NCBI GenBank assembly: GCA_963783945.1 | Contig: CAWAPS010000024.1 | Location: 372,001 to 436,000 of the forward strand | Source of the DNA: CAWAPS01 sp963783945 | GTDB lineage: Bacteria; Actinomycetota; Acidimicrobiia; Acidimicrobiales; Palsa-688 | Length of the DNA: 64,000 nt | Direction of reading: 5' to 3' | Shown: one piece after another, positions 1 through 9,002 of the stretch | Position numbering within the stretch: the first letter of the stretch is position 1 | Layout: each line of letters starts with the position of its first letter | The notes under the pieces: generated by a model | What the model saw: only the letters and a program-made list of their open reading frames with translations | What the model was told of the DNA's origin: nothing | The model's database searches: none | Position numbers and translations under genes: made by a program

Positions 1-456
1 TCCCGTGACGCTGCACCAGCCGCCGAAGACCTGCAGGACCGGATCGCTGCCCACGTTGTTGGCCAGGGGGCCGGAGCTTCCCCATCCGTTGGACACGCAG
101 TAGACGATGTCCGGGTTGCGGGCCGTGACCTCGCCGGCAGTGAAGCCCAGATTCTTCACCGACGAGGGCTTGAAGTTGTTGACAAGGACGTCCGAAACTT
201 CGATCAGACGCCACATCCGCTCGCGATCGCGGGCGTCGTTCAGGTCCAGACGAATGGAACGCTTGCTGGTATTGAAGTTGATATAACAGGCCGCAACCCC
301 GTCGATCGTCGGCGGAACATGGCACTGAGGATCGCCCTGCGGGCCTTCCACGTGAATGACCGAGGCACCCAATGCGCCCAGAAGGGAGGTAGCAAACGGG
401 CCGACTCCGTACTGGGTCCAGTCGACCACCTGGATACCTTCTAGCGGCCCCGACAT
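1..456 (-). CDS. CaiB/BaiF-family CoA-transferase, N-terminal part (cut by window edge)
   Basis: Translating the minus strand from the ATG at 456 gives 152 residues with no stop, running off the left edge. The start MSGPLEGIQVVDWTQYGVGP, followed by NTSKRSIRLDL and VLVNNFKPSS, is the usual N-terminus of family III CoA-transferases, which move CoA between acyl-CoA and a free acid in the cytoplasm. The catalytic Asp, usually near residue 170, lies outside the window. The gene is last in the leftward run ligase, DUF35, thiolase-fold protein, CoA-transferase, so a role in activating or recycling a CoA intermediate is likely. The exact substrate is unknown. Confidence 0.9.
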   Translation of the reverse strand, partial: MSGPLEGIQVVDWTQYGVGPFATSLLGALGASVIHVEGPQGDPQCHVPPTIDGVAACYINFNTSKRSIRLDLNDARDRERMWRLIEVSDVLVNNFKPSSVKNLGFTAGEVTARNPDIVYCVSNGWGSSGPLANNVGSDPVLQVFGGWCSVTG

Positions 457-489
457 AAACGCCACCTCTCCCGGGGGTGAGAAATCGCT

Positions 490-1695
490 TCAGTCCGCGG
501 TCAGCACGACAGCGGACGGATCGTGGAAGAAGCTGGCCCCCGTGCAGCAGAGCGCGTTCTTGGCTCCGGCGATCTGCCTGTCTCCCTCGGTGCCACGGAG
601 CTGCCGGATGGCCTCGGTGTAGTAGTTGAAACCGCCCGCCCGCCCCTGCGAGAGGCTACCTCCGTTGGTGCTTACATAGGTTCGGCCCAGGAGCTTGAGA
701 ATGTCGCGATCGCTGTCCCAGGACGATGCGAACAGATCCCCCGCCTCACCCGGCTTGCAGAAGCCTGCTGCCTCTGTCAACGCCACCGCGCTGATCGAGT
801 AGCCGTCATAGGGATAGAAGAGATCCATGTCCTCCACCGTGAGATCGCTGCGCTCCCAGAGCCCGGCCAGCGCGGCCCAGGGCGCGGTCTCGTTCCAGGG
901 GAGGGTATTTTCGTAGTACTCGCCGACCCGGGTGCCTCCGAGGGACATGGCATGGATGAACACCGGCTTGTGGGGAAGGTCCTTGGCCCGCTCGGCCGTG
1001 GTTATCAGCAGGGCCTCGCCGCAGTCGACCGGAACATCCATGTCCAGCAGCTGCATGGGAGCCCAGATGACCCGGGAGTCCCGGTAGTCGTCCAGCGTTA
1101 TAGGCGTACGCATGGCGGCGTTCGGATTCCGGCACGCGTGGCTACGATTGTTGACGGCCAAACGCCCGAACACGTCCTTGGTTGCGCCGTAGTCGTGCAG
1201 GTAGCGGCCCATCCACGCCGCATACGGCTCGCCCGAGTGCAGCCACCTCCGGGCCAGATCGCGGCCAGCTCCCAGGGCTCCGATGCCATTCAGCTCGGCC
1301 ACCCGGTTGCGGAACGGGTCGTTGGCCGCGGAGCGCGACATCTGAACCCCCCGGGTATAGGCCTGGACGACGAGCACCACGTCGCAAAGGCCCGAAAACA
1401 CCGCCTCGGCGGCGTACACGAAACACGAACCCAACCACCCGTTCTTCACCCACGTGGTTCTCTCGATCCCCAGGGCGCCCTGTAGAGACAAAAAACCGGC
1501 GCCACCGGAGTGCACAGGCGTCATCCCGGTTCCGCAGATACCGTCGATATCGTGGCGGTCCACCCCAGCATCCTCGATCGCCTTCACCGCGGCCTCCAGG
1601 CCGAGTGACAGCTCGGTCCTCTCCAGGTGCCGTCCGTAGTCGGTCGAACCCACCCCGACCACCGCCAGTTGGCCTTTCACCGGATTCCTTGCCAT
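490..1695 (-). CDS. Thiolase-fold / lipid-transfer-like protein, copy 1 (possible retro-aldolase)
   Basis: 401 residues, the normal size for SCP2-type thiolases. I chose the ATG at 1695 because GGGAGGTA precedes it; the frame stays open further upstream but there overlaps the DUF35 gene. The N-terminus (LAVVGVGSTDYGR) and C-terminus (GAKNALCCTGASFF) are thiolase-like. The usual nucleophile motif C-(A/S)-(S/T)-G and the GHP histidine motif are not evident; the equivalent late segment reads NGGSLSQGRAGG. Relatives in steroid side-chain degradation (Ltp2 type) use the thiolase fold as a retro-aldolase together with a DUF35 protein. The DUF35 gene 1700-2140 sits just upstream, so a complex is likely. 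Thiolase activity is not excluded. Confidence 0.85.
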   Translation of the reverse strand: MARNPVKGQLAVVGVGSTDYGRHLERTELSLGLEAAVKAIEDAGVDRHDIDGICGTGMTPVHSGGAGFLSLQGALGIERTTWVKNGWLGSCFVYAAEAVFSGLCDVVLVVQAYTRGVQMSRSAANDPFRNRVAELNGIGALGAGRDLARRWLHSGEPYAAWMGRYLHDYGATKDVFGRLAVNNRSHACRNPNAAMRTPITLDDYRDSRVIWAPMQLLDMDVPVDCGEALLITTAERAKDLPHKPVFIHAMSLGGTRVGEYYENTLPWNETAPWAALAGLWERSDLTVEDMDLFYPYDGYSISAVALTEAAGFCKPGEAGDLFASSWDSDRDILKLLGRTYVSTNGGSLSQGRAGGFNYYTEAIRQLRGTEGDRQIAGAKNALCCTGASFFHDPSAVVLTAD

Positions 1696-1699
1696 CGTC

Positions 1700-2140
1700 C
1701 TACCTCCCAGCGGCGGGCTCGAAGGCCGGCCATTCCCGATTGTCGCGGCTGGTCCAGGTGAGCCGGACGGGCATGTCGTAGGTAATCTGGTCGGCCCCAC
1801 AGTTGACGATCGTGGATAGGTAACGGAGGCCCGGCCGCTCCGCCAGCTCTACCGCCGCCAGGCATAGGGGCTCCCGCATGCGGTCGTTGGGATCCCTTTC
1901 CTGGTGGATAAACGTGAACATGAACACCCTGCCATCGCCGCTCACCTCGGTCGGCTCCACCTCCCAGGAGAGGCACTGCGGGCACATCGGCCGGTGGGGG
2001 TAGATCCAGTAGCCGCAGCTAGTGCACCGGTTGATCAAAAGCTTGCGGGACATCAGACCCCGGTAGTGCTCGATGTTATCGCGATCGATGAGAATCCCAG
2101 GGAAAGCCGCAAACACTTCCTCGATAGTCGCTTCTGTCAT
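1700..2140 (-). CDS. DUF35 zinc-ribbon/OB-fold protein, copy 1
   Basis: 146 residues. A rubredoxin-like zinc ribbon (CTSC and CPQC, about residues 39-55) is followed by an OB-fold segment. DUF35 proteins are small partners of thiolase-fold enzymes: they bind acyl-CoA and bridge or stabilise the complex, as in archaeal thiolase/HMG-CoA synthase and actinobacterial Ltp2-type aldolases. The ATG overlaps the corrected stop of the acyl-CoA ligase (ATGA), and the stop lies 4 bases before the thiolase-fold gene, so the three genes are probably translationally coupled. Confidence 0.88.
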   Translation of the reverse strand: MTEATIEEVFAAFPGILIDRDNIEHYRGLMSRKLLINRCTSCGYWIYPHRPMCPQCLSWEVEPTEVSGDGRVFMFTFIHQERDPNDRMREPLCLAAVELAERPGLRYLSTIVNCGADQITYDMPVRLTWTSRDNREWPAFEPAAGR

Positions 2141-3790
2141 CCCGCAACCTCCTGCTCTGCCATCTGTGCCAGCAGTACTCGATCAATTTTGCCATTTGCC
2201 AGGAGCGGTAACTCGTCCAGAAAGACAATATCACGAGGCATTTTGAACCGGGCCAGGCGCGGCTCCAGCCAATTTCCGCAAATCGTCCTCCGTCAAGGCA
2301 TAACCGGCTCGAGGGGCAACATAGATGCGCACGACCTCGCCTTTGCGCTGGTCGGCAACCCCTACTGCGCCGCAACGGAGCACGCCCTCGTTGCTATTGA
2401 CGAGATTCTCAATTTCCTCGATCGATACGTTTTCGCCGCCAACTTTGAGCATCAGTTTCAGGCGTCCCATGTAAGTGACGTAGCCGTCAGCATCGATCGC
2501 GACGAGGTCCTCGCTATGGAACCAGCCCTCGCGGTCGAATGCCCGGGCCGTCTCCTCCGGCTTGTTCCAGTAGCCGCGCATCACGTTGCCGCGGAGCCAG
2601 GCCTCACCGACCTGGCCCGGCTCGACGTCGCGACCCGTCTGCGGGTCGACCACCCGGCACTCGTTACCGGGCAGCATACGGCCGCTGTTTTTCAGGCTCC
2701 CCGCCTCCGGATCGACCGGACTCGAGACGGCAGCCGGGCCGTAGGTCTCGGTGAGCCCAAACGGGACGATAGTGAAGGTGACGTTGGTCATCACCTTCCG
2801 GGCGTCCTCGTTGGGCAAGTGCGCGATGCGCAGCGACGGCAGCTCCAGTCCGGCTTTGTGCGCCGCGTCCACCATCTCTTCGGCCAACACACCGAAGTGG
2901 ACCGTGGCTTGCTCGGCCCTGATCAGGTCGACGGCGAGGCCCGGATTGAAGGCCTCGGTGAACACCAGCGTGCCTCCGTTGACCATCATCGTCATCAGTC
3001 CCCAGATACTGCCCCCACCATGGAAGAACGGCATCATGCTGAACCAGATGTCGGACTCGCGGATGCCGACCTGACGCGAGTGCAGTACGGCGTTGGCCAC
3101 GATGCCGCCCTGTTCGAGCATCACCCCCTTCGGAAAGCCGGTGCTGCCCGAGGTGTACTTGACCATGCCAAGGTCGCTCGGGAGAACTTGCTGCTGCATC
3201 CGATCGGCCCTCTCCCAGGCCCCGGATGCCGAGTTACGGCCTGTCTCCTCCAGAGAGATGAAATCGAACGCCCCCGCGTGCGAGCCGCCCATCCGGTTGT
3301 ACACCACGACGTTGCGCAGATCAGGCAGATTCTCGCTGAAGAGATAGCCCGGGGTAGCGTCCTCGGTGAAGTCGGGACAGACCTCGGTGAGCATTTGGGG
3401 CATGCGCAGCGCCCGGAACTCATCCAGGGTGAGCAGGTGGCGGGCCCCCGACTGGGCGAGAATGTAACTGATCTCGGTGGGGCGGAGAAAGGTGTTTACG
3501 GGCACCACCGGAGCGCCGAGGCGGATGGCGGCGAAAGTCGAAACCACCCACTCCGGTGTGTTCGTCATCCATAGCGCGACCCGGTCCCCCCGTCGTACGC
3601 CGATGCTGGCCAGGCCAACCGACAGGTGACGGGCCCGTTCGACCAATGACCGGTAGGTGAGACGCTGCACCTCGCCGGCGTCGTTGGCGGCAACCAGCGC
3701 CGACCGATCGGGGTACCGGGCGGCGGACTCGACGACTGCCTGCCAGACCGTCCGAGACCGCAAGTCGGCCAGTTCACTGGATCCGCTCAT
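2137..3790 (-). CDS. Acyl-CoA synthetase (AMP-forming), frameshifted near the 3' end
   Basis: ANL-superfamily ligase that activates a carboxylic acid to acyl-CoA through an acyl-adenylate. From the ATG at 3790 (GGAGGAGGG upstream) the P-loop YTSGSTGFPKG is at residues 212-222, with LTETYGP and the hinge-region GWFHSEDL further on. The reading frame ends early at 2231, but shifting by one base at about 2271-2275 restores a normal C-terminus: WLEPRLARFKMPR, then ANGKIDR with the catalytic lysine, stopping at 2137 and overlapping the next start as ATGA. An extra base is therefore present in this sequence. Whether this is a sequencing error or a real mutation is unknown. The substrate is probably the acid handled by the downstream DUF35/thiolase-fold pair. 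Confidence 0.85.
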
Positions 3791-3977
3791 GGACCGACCC
3801 TCCTCCATCTGATCCCGCGCTCTGATCCCGCGCTTCAAGTGGCCTGCGGAGTCTGTCATGCCGGGCCGGACAACTTATTGCCCTTTGGACGTGGTCGGCC
3901 ATCAGTCGCCTCCATCTCGAGCCCGGCCCACACCGAGGCCGCGGTGAGTATACGGGATACCGTCTGTCGCTCGTTCT

Positions 3978-3999
3978 GACCATCAGACTGGTGATGGTC
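3978..3999. promoter_or_regulatory. Perfect 8-bp inverted repeat upstream of the ligase operon
   Basis: GACCATCA and TGATGGTC are separated by 6 bases. The site lies just after the stop of the methyltransferase gene (4007) and about 190 bases upstream of the acyl-CoA ligase start, both on the minus strand. It could be a repressor operator for the ligase operon or a weak terminator. No U-run follows, which favours an operator. Confidence 0.35.
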
Positions 4000-4006
4000 T
4001 ACACCC

Positions 4007-4849
4007 CTACCCTCCGCCGGGTAGATCATCTGCCTCCGGTCTTCGGGCCATAACGAGGGCCGACCACTCGCCGCCCGTCCGGTGCGCGATCACTTCGAGC
4101 GGCCGGAGGCAACCCGTCACCAGCGAGCGCTGCGAAGGCGCGAAGCCGCTCACGGCCATCCACCCGGGCCTCGACAAGCGGGCGGTCAGCTCTGGCGCCA
4201 GATCCACCAGCGTTGCCCGGCCCACGTTTGCCACCACGACGTCGAACGTCCCGTCGATCTCGCCGAGCGGAGCGACCGTCGCCTCCATGCGCCGCTCCAG
4301 TCCGTTCAGGACAGCGTTACGATGCGTTGCTTCGACCGCCGCGGCATCGATGTCGGCCCCCACTGCGGTCGATGCCCCCAGGGCGAGCGCGCTGAGTCCG
4401 AGCACGCCGCTACCGCAGCCAACGTCGAGGACCCGCTCGGCGCCGGTGATGCGCGCCGCCAGCTCCTCGAGCAATAACCGGGTGGAGGGATGGCCGCCGC
4501 TCCCGAAGCCTCCCCCAGGGTCGAGCTCGACCACGTTCGGCAGGTGCCGGCGGTCGTGCTCCGACCACACAAAGCACACGGTGAGCCGCGGTGCGACGAG
4601 CACCGGCTCGGTATGGCGGGACCAGGCATCGAGCTGTGCGCCTCCGGCCGGCCGCAGCACAGCTGGGTGGCCCTCGGCCCGCAGCCGGGAGACGACGCCC
4701 GCCGCCTCCGACCCGTCGGATACAGGCGCCAGGAGCAGCCGCCGGCTGGCGCTTGGAGCCATCACCCTTGGTGCCTTCATGCCGAGCTCTCGAAGCCGGG
4801 TCATCGCTTCAGCCAGTTCGGGTTCGGTGGTCGCGAGCACGACTATCAC
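4007..4849 (-). CDS. PrmA-like SAM-dependent methyltransferase
   Basis: 280 residues from a GTG start. ELDPGGGFGSGGHPSTRLLLE (about 108-128) matches the PrmA pre-motif (LDPGLAFGTGTHPTT), and VLDVGCGSGVLG (140-151) is the SAM-binding motif I. PrmA methylates ribosomal protein L11. Here the NILAGPL-like motif reads VANVGRATL, so the target may be another protein. The N-terminal 90 residues are only loosely like the PrmA substrate domain. The gene is divergent from the alpha/beta hydrolase and upstream of the ligase operon, with no obvious functional link. Confidence 0.75.
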   Translation of the reverse strand: MIVVLATTEPELAEAMTRLRELGMKAPRVMAPSASRRLLLAPVSDGSEAAGVVSRLRAEGHPAVLRPAGGAQLDAWSRHTEPVLVAPRLTVCFVWSEHDRRHLPNVVELDPGGGFGSGGHPSTRLLLEELAARITGAERVLDVGCGSGVLGLSALALGASTAVGADIDAAAVEATHRNAVLNGLERRMEATVAPLGEIDGTFDVVVANVGRATLVDLAPELTARLSRPGWMAVSGFAPSQRSLVTGCLRPLEVIAHRTGGEWSALVMARRPEADDLPGGG

Positions 4850-4956
4850 GTTCCCATGTTTGCTCAGAGCCGATGATCACGGCACCTCAGGCCTCGAGAG
4901 CCGGGGGATAAGCTGAAATGTCCCGGCCGCTCGGGTTGGCCGGTGAAGGAGTAGCG

Positions 4957-5907
4957 ATGCCATCAACGTTCACAGCGGACGTCACGGAATCAGTCAAGCT
5001 CGCTCGAACTCATCACGTATCCATGGCGGTCTTCCCGCCGGCGAACCCTGACAAACCCGTACCCCTGTTGTTCTGCCTGCCCGGCGGCTCCTACACCAAG
5101 GACTACTGGCATCTCGAGGTCCCGGGTCTGGCCGGCTACAGCTTCGCGGAGCACATGGCGAGGTCGGGCATGCTCGTCGTCACCGTCGACCACCTCGGCA
5201 CCGGTGGGAGCAGCCGTCATCCCCGAGCGATCGACCTTACCCCTGACGTCGTGGCCGCGGCGAACGCTGCCGCGTTCAGCGATGTCAAGGCGCGAGCCGG
5301 TGATGGCACCCTCGCCGACGGGCTGCCGGCGATGACCATCGGCCCCACTGTGGGTGTCGGTCACTCGATGGGAGCGATGCTCGCGGTATTTCAGCAATCG
5401 CTGTTCCGCAGCTTCGATGCCATCGCGCCACTGGGATACGGAACGGTAGGGCCGATCACCTCTCCGGAGCGGCTGGGCACGGGCGGGTCGCTTCCCAGCC
5501 GGGAATCTATGATGGCGGCGGCCGCCACCGGGGCGCTCGACGAGTTACCACCGCTCGATCGCAGCACCCCGCATACCCGCCACTTCTTCTACTGGGATGA
5601 TGTACCTCAGCAGGTCATCGCCGCAGACGACCTCACCATCACCAACGTCCCGGGCGTGTGCGGTCCGCTGTCGATCGTCCCGTTCATTGCCTCGGATCAT
5701 GCCCGGCGGGTCGAATGCCCGGTGTTCATCGGCCTCGGTGAGCGCGACGCGACGTGCGATCACCATGACGAGGCTCGCGCCTATGCCTCGTCGAACGACA
5801 TCACCCTCTACATCCTGCGGGGTTCGGCCCATTGTCATAACAGCGCGGCAACCCGCCACCTTCTGTGGGACCGCCTCCTGCGCTGGGTGAGGTCGCTCTC
5901 CCTTTAG
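4957..5907 (+). CDS. Alpha/beta hydrolase
   Basis: 316 residues from the ATG at 4957, chosen because GAAGGAG precedes it at good spacing. LPGGSYTKDYW (41-51) supplies the oxyanion region, GHSMG (135-139) the nucleophile serine, and ERDATCDH and GSAHCHN near the end the probable acid and histidine. Likely a cytoplasmic esterase, lactonase or C-C hydrolase; there is no signal peptide. It stands alone on the plus strand between the methyltransferase and the second DUF35/thiolase-fold cluster. The stop codon is overlapped by the inverted repeat at 5907-5996. Confidence 0.82.
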   Translation: MPSTFTADVTESVKLARTHHVSMAVFPPANPDKPVPLLFCLPGGSYTKDYWHLEVPGLAGYSFAEHMARSGMLVVTVDHLGTGGSSRHPRAIDLTPDVVAAANAAAFSDVKARAGDGTLADGLPAMTIGPTVGVGHSMGAMLAVFQQSLFRSFDAIAPLGYGTVGPITSPERLGTGGSLPSRESMMAAAATGALDELPPLDRSTPHTRHFFYWDDVPQQVIAADDLTITNVPGVCGPLSIVPFIASDHARRVECPVFIGLGERDATCDHHDEARAYASSNDITLYILRGSAHCHNSAATRHLLWDRLLRWVRSLSL

Positions 5908-5996
5908 GGCCCGCCACGAAACAACTTGACGCAATTCTCTTGTAAACATGGATGTCGTGGCACAGGACTTGTTCCAAGTTGTTTCGTGGCGGGCCC
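5907..5996. repeat. 90-bp palindromic element: perfect 22-bp inverted repeats flanked by TTTA (MITE-like, or large-loop terminator)
   Basis: The left arm (5907-5928, beginning GGGCCCGCCACG) and right arm (5975-5996) are perfect reverse complements around a 46-base centre. TTTA directly precedes the left arm and directly follows the right arm, like a target duplication. The element overlaps the hydrolase stop codon (TAG 5905-5907) and lies between convergent genes. A bidirectional terminator is the main alternative, but a 46-base loop and the lack of U-runs make it atypical. No transposase gene is present. Confidence 0.6.
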
Positions 5997-6029
5997 TTTA
6001 GCGACGAACAGCTCTCTCCAACCGCCGGG

Positions 6030-7163
6030 TTAACGGGCCAGGATGGTGACGGCGCACGTGCTGCCCGTACCCACCAGATGACAGAGCCCGACTCGGGCCC
6101 CCTCGACCTGACGGGGGCCGGCTTGGCCCCGTAGCTGCGTCACCGTCTCGTGGATCTGGGCCAGTCCGGTAGGACCGCCCGGATGGCCCCGGCCGATGAG
6201 GCCCCCGTCGGTTGAAAACGGGATCCGCCCGCCAATCCGGGTGGCCCCCTCGGCGACCAGCTTGTCGCCTTCACCGTCTCTGCACACTCCCAGTAGCTCG
6301 TAATACACGAGCTCCTCGACGGGGAACCCGTCGTGCACCTGGACCAGGTCGAGGTCCTCCGGTCCGACGCCGGCCTTCTCGTAGGCTTCGGAAGCCGTAT
6401 CGGTGGTCATCTGAGACGGGCCCACCATTGGGCCGAGGAATACGTGGCCCGGCGCGTAACGCTCGGACTGGAGCACGCTGGCCAGAACCCTGACGGACGG
6501 GCGCCGGGCCATGTGGTGAGCGCGGTCGGCCGACACCAACACGGCGGCAGCGGCTCCCGACCCCGAAGCACAGCACATCATGGAGGTATGGGGATCGGCG
6601 ATCATCCTTGACGCCAGGACTTCGTCGACCGTCACCTGGTGGTCGGCATGGCGGTAGGCCCACGAGCAGTCCCGGGCGTGGTTCCAGTTCTTGGCCGCGA
6701 TGGCAGCGAAGGTGTCGACAGTGGTCGCGTAGTCGTGCATTCGCCGCTGGGCCCACAGGGCAAAGAAGGCCGCGGGCAAAATGACGACGGCCGGGGTGGT
6801 CCGGTGCGACCCGGTCGGCATGCGTACTGAGCCATCGAGGCTGTCGAACGCCAGGGCGAGGGCCACGTCACAATGCCCTCCAGCCACCTCGCGATAGGCG
6901 GCCCGGAACGTGGCCAGGCCGGTCGCCGACGCGTTCTCGGCCCGCTCAACCGGCACTCCCGTCAGTCCGAATTCCTTGACCACGAGCACGCCGGTCGTCG
7001 CCGGCGCCCCGACCGAGCCGACGTGGACCGAGCCCACGTCACGAAAGCTGAGCCCGGCGTCGGCCAGCGCCGCCAGGCCGGCGTCGAGCACCATATCCTC
7101 TAGCCGGCGGGGTGTGGTAGCGAAAGGCACCACACCCGTACCGGCCACCATCACGTCACGCAT
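6030..7163 (-). CDS. Thiolase-fold / lipid-transfer-like protein, copy 2
   Basis: 377 residues. I chose the ATG at 7163, giving MRDVMVAGTGVVPF, a standard thiolase-like N-terminus; it overlaps the end of the DUF35 gene by 8 bases, implying coupling. RGHPGGPTG retains the active-site histidine motif, and GTGSTCAV near the C-terminus carries a cysteine. The place of the acylated cysteine reads NASATG instead of NxCATG, that is Cys to Ser. This suggests a non-thiolase reaction (retro-aldol or Claisen variant) on an acyl-CoA, probably with its DUF35 partner. It is the last gene of the leftward block from 11.8 kb. Confidence 0.85.
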   Translation of the reverse strand: MRDVMVAGTGVVPFATTPRRLEDMVLDAGLAALADAGLSFRDVGSVHVGSVGAPATTGVLVVKEFGLTGVPVERAENASATGLATFRAAYREVAGGHCDVALALAFDSLDGSVRMPTGSHRTTPAVVILPAAFFALWAQRRMHDYATTVDTFAAIAAKNWNHARDCSWAYRHADHQVTVDEVLASRMIADPHTSMMCCASGSGAAAAVLVSADRAHHMARRPSVRVLASVLQSERYAPGHVFLGPMVGPSQMTTDTASEAYEKAGVGPEDLDLVQVHDGFPVEELVYYELLGVCRDGEGDKLVAEGATRIGGRIPFSTDGGLIGRGHPGGPTGLAQIHETVTQLRGQAGPRQVEGARVGLCHLVGTGSTCAVTILAR

Positions 7164-7569
7164 GTGCCGGTCCGTCGGCCGGGCGGAAACAGAACATCGC
7201 CACCTCCTCTCCGCCAGACCCGTCGAACGCCTCGATGTCGATCCGCATCGGCATGCCGATCTCCCACGAACCCGGCTCGCCGCGGAGGACGGTCTGGACG
7301 CGCGGGCCATCGGCCAGGTCCACCTCGCCGACGCCGTACCCCTCGTCGTAGACTTTCCCCCACGCCGCCGACCGGCCGCGCACGTAGGTGTGGGAGTACA
7401 GCACTCCCCTATCCGGCAGGTCGGTGTCGCTGACCTCCATCAGGCAGATCGGGCACAACCGCCTGCGGGGAAAGAAGCTCTCCTGACATGCGGAGCAGCG
7501 GCTTCCCAGCAGGACAGGCACGTCGTCGTCCAAACGGAAAAGCCATTCATCGAGGGGGCGGTGGGGCAT
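7156..7569 (-). CDS. DUF35 zinc-ribbon/OB-fold protein, copy 2
   Basis: 137 residues with zinc-ribbon pairs CSAC and CPIC (about residues 25-42) followed by an OB-fold segment. It is the predicted acyl-CoA-binding partner of the thiolase-fold protein 6030-7163, whose start it overlaps. It follows the solute-binding lipoprotein gene by 40 bases on the same strand, so uptake and catabolism genes are probably co-transcribed here. Confidence 0.87.
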   Translation of the reverse strand: MPHRPLDEWLFRLDDDVPVLLGSRCSACQESFFPRRRLCPICLMEVSDTDLPDRGVLYSHTYVRGRSAAWGKVYDEGYGVGEVDLADGPRVQTVLRGEPGSWEIGMPMRIDIEAFDGSGGEEVAMFCFRPADGPAHA

Positions 7570-7609
7570 CAGCGGCCGGGTCGCAAGGGCTGGGTGACCG
7601 ATCGTCTCG

Positions 7610-8914
7610 CTACGGGGAAACGGTCTTGCCCGGGATCACCGTTCCGCAGATCGGATCCTGTCCGGGCACCAGGTGGAAATCGCTGCCGACAAACTGGGTG
7701 AGCCAGGTGCAGTTGTCGGCGCCGGCAGCCAGGCCTCGCTGGTCCATGGCAAAGCCGATCGAGTGGGTGCCATACAGCCCGGCGGCGTTGTAGGTCCGGA
7801 TGCCGAGCATGGCATTGATGAACTGGGCCTGGGTGGCATTGACCCCGGCGGCCTTGAGCCCCTGGACCAATGCGTCGATGGAGGTGTAGCCGGAGTACTC
7901 GCCCTGGGTGGGCTCGGTGGTGACGCCGGCGTAGGTCTTCAGGGCATTCTGCAATTGCCCAGTGGCGGCGGTGTGCATGACCACCGGCTCGAACGGAGAC
8001 AGGAAGTAGACGCCCTGGGCGTTGCGCTCGGCGGCCGGGCCGCCGGCAAAGAGGTCGCCTCCGCCACCGGTAGCAAGCAGCGCCACTTTGAGGCTCACGT
8101 TCTGCTGCTTGAGGGCGTTCAGCAAGCTGAACGAGGTCCCCGTATCAATGGACGGGAGAATGGCGTCCACCCCTGCCGCCTTGATGGCCAGGGCAATGGG
8201 TTCGACGTTGGTGGTGCCGTAAGGCAGGTTGGAGTTCACGTACCCAACCTTCAACCCCGCCGCCTGGGCCGATATGGCGAAGGACTTGGCGGCCTCGGCC
8301 GAGCTGGGTGAGATACCGGTTCCGATCGATCCCACCACGGTGCCGCCCAGCATCTTCACCGATTGACCGAGAGTGGTTTCCACCTTGGAGTAGTCCTGGT
8401 AGCCCCAGGTCGAGAACATGTTAGGGGTCTTGATCCACTCCGAACCGTCGTAGGCCACTCCGATCACCGGGACGTGATGAGAGGCGAGGAAGGGTGCGGC
8501 GGCGAAGGTCAGGGCCGAGATGGCTATCACGGCGTACACATGATCCTCGTCGACCAGCTTCTGCGCCGCGGCCAGCGTTCCGGTGGGGCTCGTGGTCGTG
8601 TCGGCGATGATGTACTTGATCTTGTAGCCCTCCTGAGCCGCCAGTCCGATTCCCGCCTTGACTCCCAGCTCGGCCCCCTTGGCCGAGGGCGCGCCCGGGC
8701 CGGTGATGTCCGTGAGCACGCCGACGGTGATGGTCTTGGTGCTCCCGGATCCGCTCGAACCAGTCGAACCAGCCGAACCGGAAGTGCTCCCCGCGCTGCT
8801 CGACGCGGCCGTGGTCGGCGGGCTCGAGGTGGATTTCGACGAACTCGAACAACCGGCGGCGACCAGCAGGATCGCCGCCGCGGCGCCTACGACATGCATC
8901 CTCTTGAGTGACAT
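7610..8914 (-). CDS. Leu/Ile/Val-type ABC solute-binding lipoprotein, copy A1
   Basis: 434 residues. A lipoprotein signal peptide with lipobox VAAGC (Cys22) is followed by a Ser/Thr-rich linker and a periplasmic-binding-protein type I fold starting TITVGVLTDITGPG. Such proteins capture small hydrophobic or amide-type solutes outside the membrane and hand them to a LivHMGF transporter. No permease or ATPase gene lies nearby. It sits inside the thiolase/DUF35 operon, suggesting it binds the pathway substrate. It is clearly paralogous to the protein at 50961-52247. Confidence 0.88.
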   Translation of the reverse strand: MSLKRMHVVGAAAAILLVAAGCSSSSKSTSSPPTTAASSSAGSTSGSAGSTGSSGSGSTKTITVGVLTDITGPGAPSAKGAELGVKAGIGLAAQEGYKIKYIIADTTTSPTGTLAAAQKLVDEDHVYAVIAISALTFAAAPFLASHHVPVIGVAYDGSEWIKTPNMFSTWGYQDYSKVETTLGQSVKMLGGTVVGSIGTGISPSSAEAAKSFAISAQAAGLKVGYVNSNLPYGTTNVEPIALAIKAAGVDAILPSIDTGTSFSLLNALKQQNVSLKVALLATGGGGDLFAGGPAAERNAQGVYFLSPFEPVVMHTAATGQLQNALKTYAGVTTEPTQGEYSGYTSIDALVQGLKAAGVNATQAQFINAMLGIRTYNAAGLYGTHSIGFAMDQRGLAAGADNCTWLTQFVGSDFHLVPGQDPICGTVIPGKTVSP

Positions 8915-9002
8915 TACTGTTGTTCCCCCCTTAGCAGTTTACAGCCCAGCGTGTCTCGCTGAGCCTACTGGTGTTGTTGATCCGCCTGTCGTCAGGGACG
9001 CC

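Noticed and set aside
1904..3574. Long open frame on the plus strand (over 550 codons)
   Set aside because: It lies opposite the acyl-CoA ligase, has no recognisable domain and His/Arg/Asp-rich low-complexity composition typical of antisense frames in high-GC DNA.
8940..9000. CAGCG/CGCTG mini-hairpin upstream of solute-binding gene A1
   Set aside because: Arms of only 5 bp are expected by chance in such GC-rich DNA.
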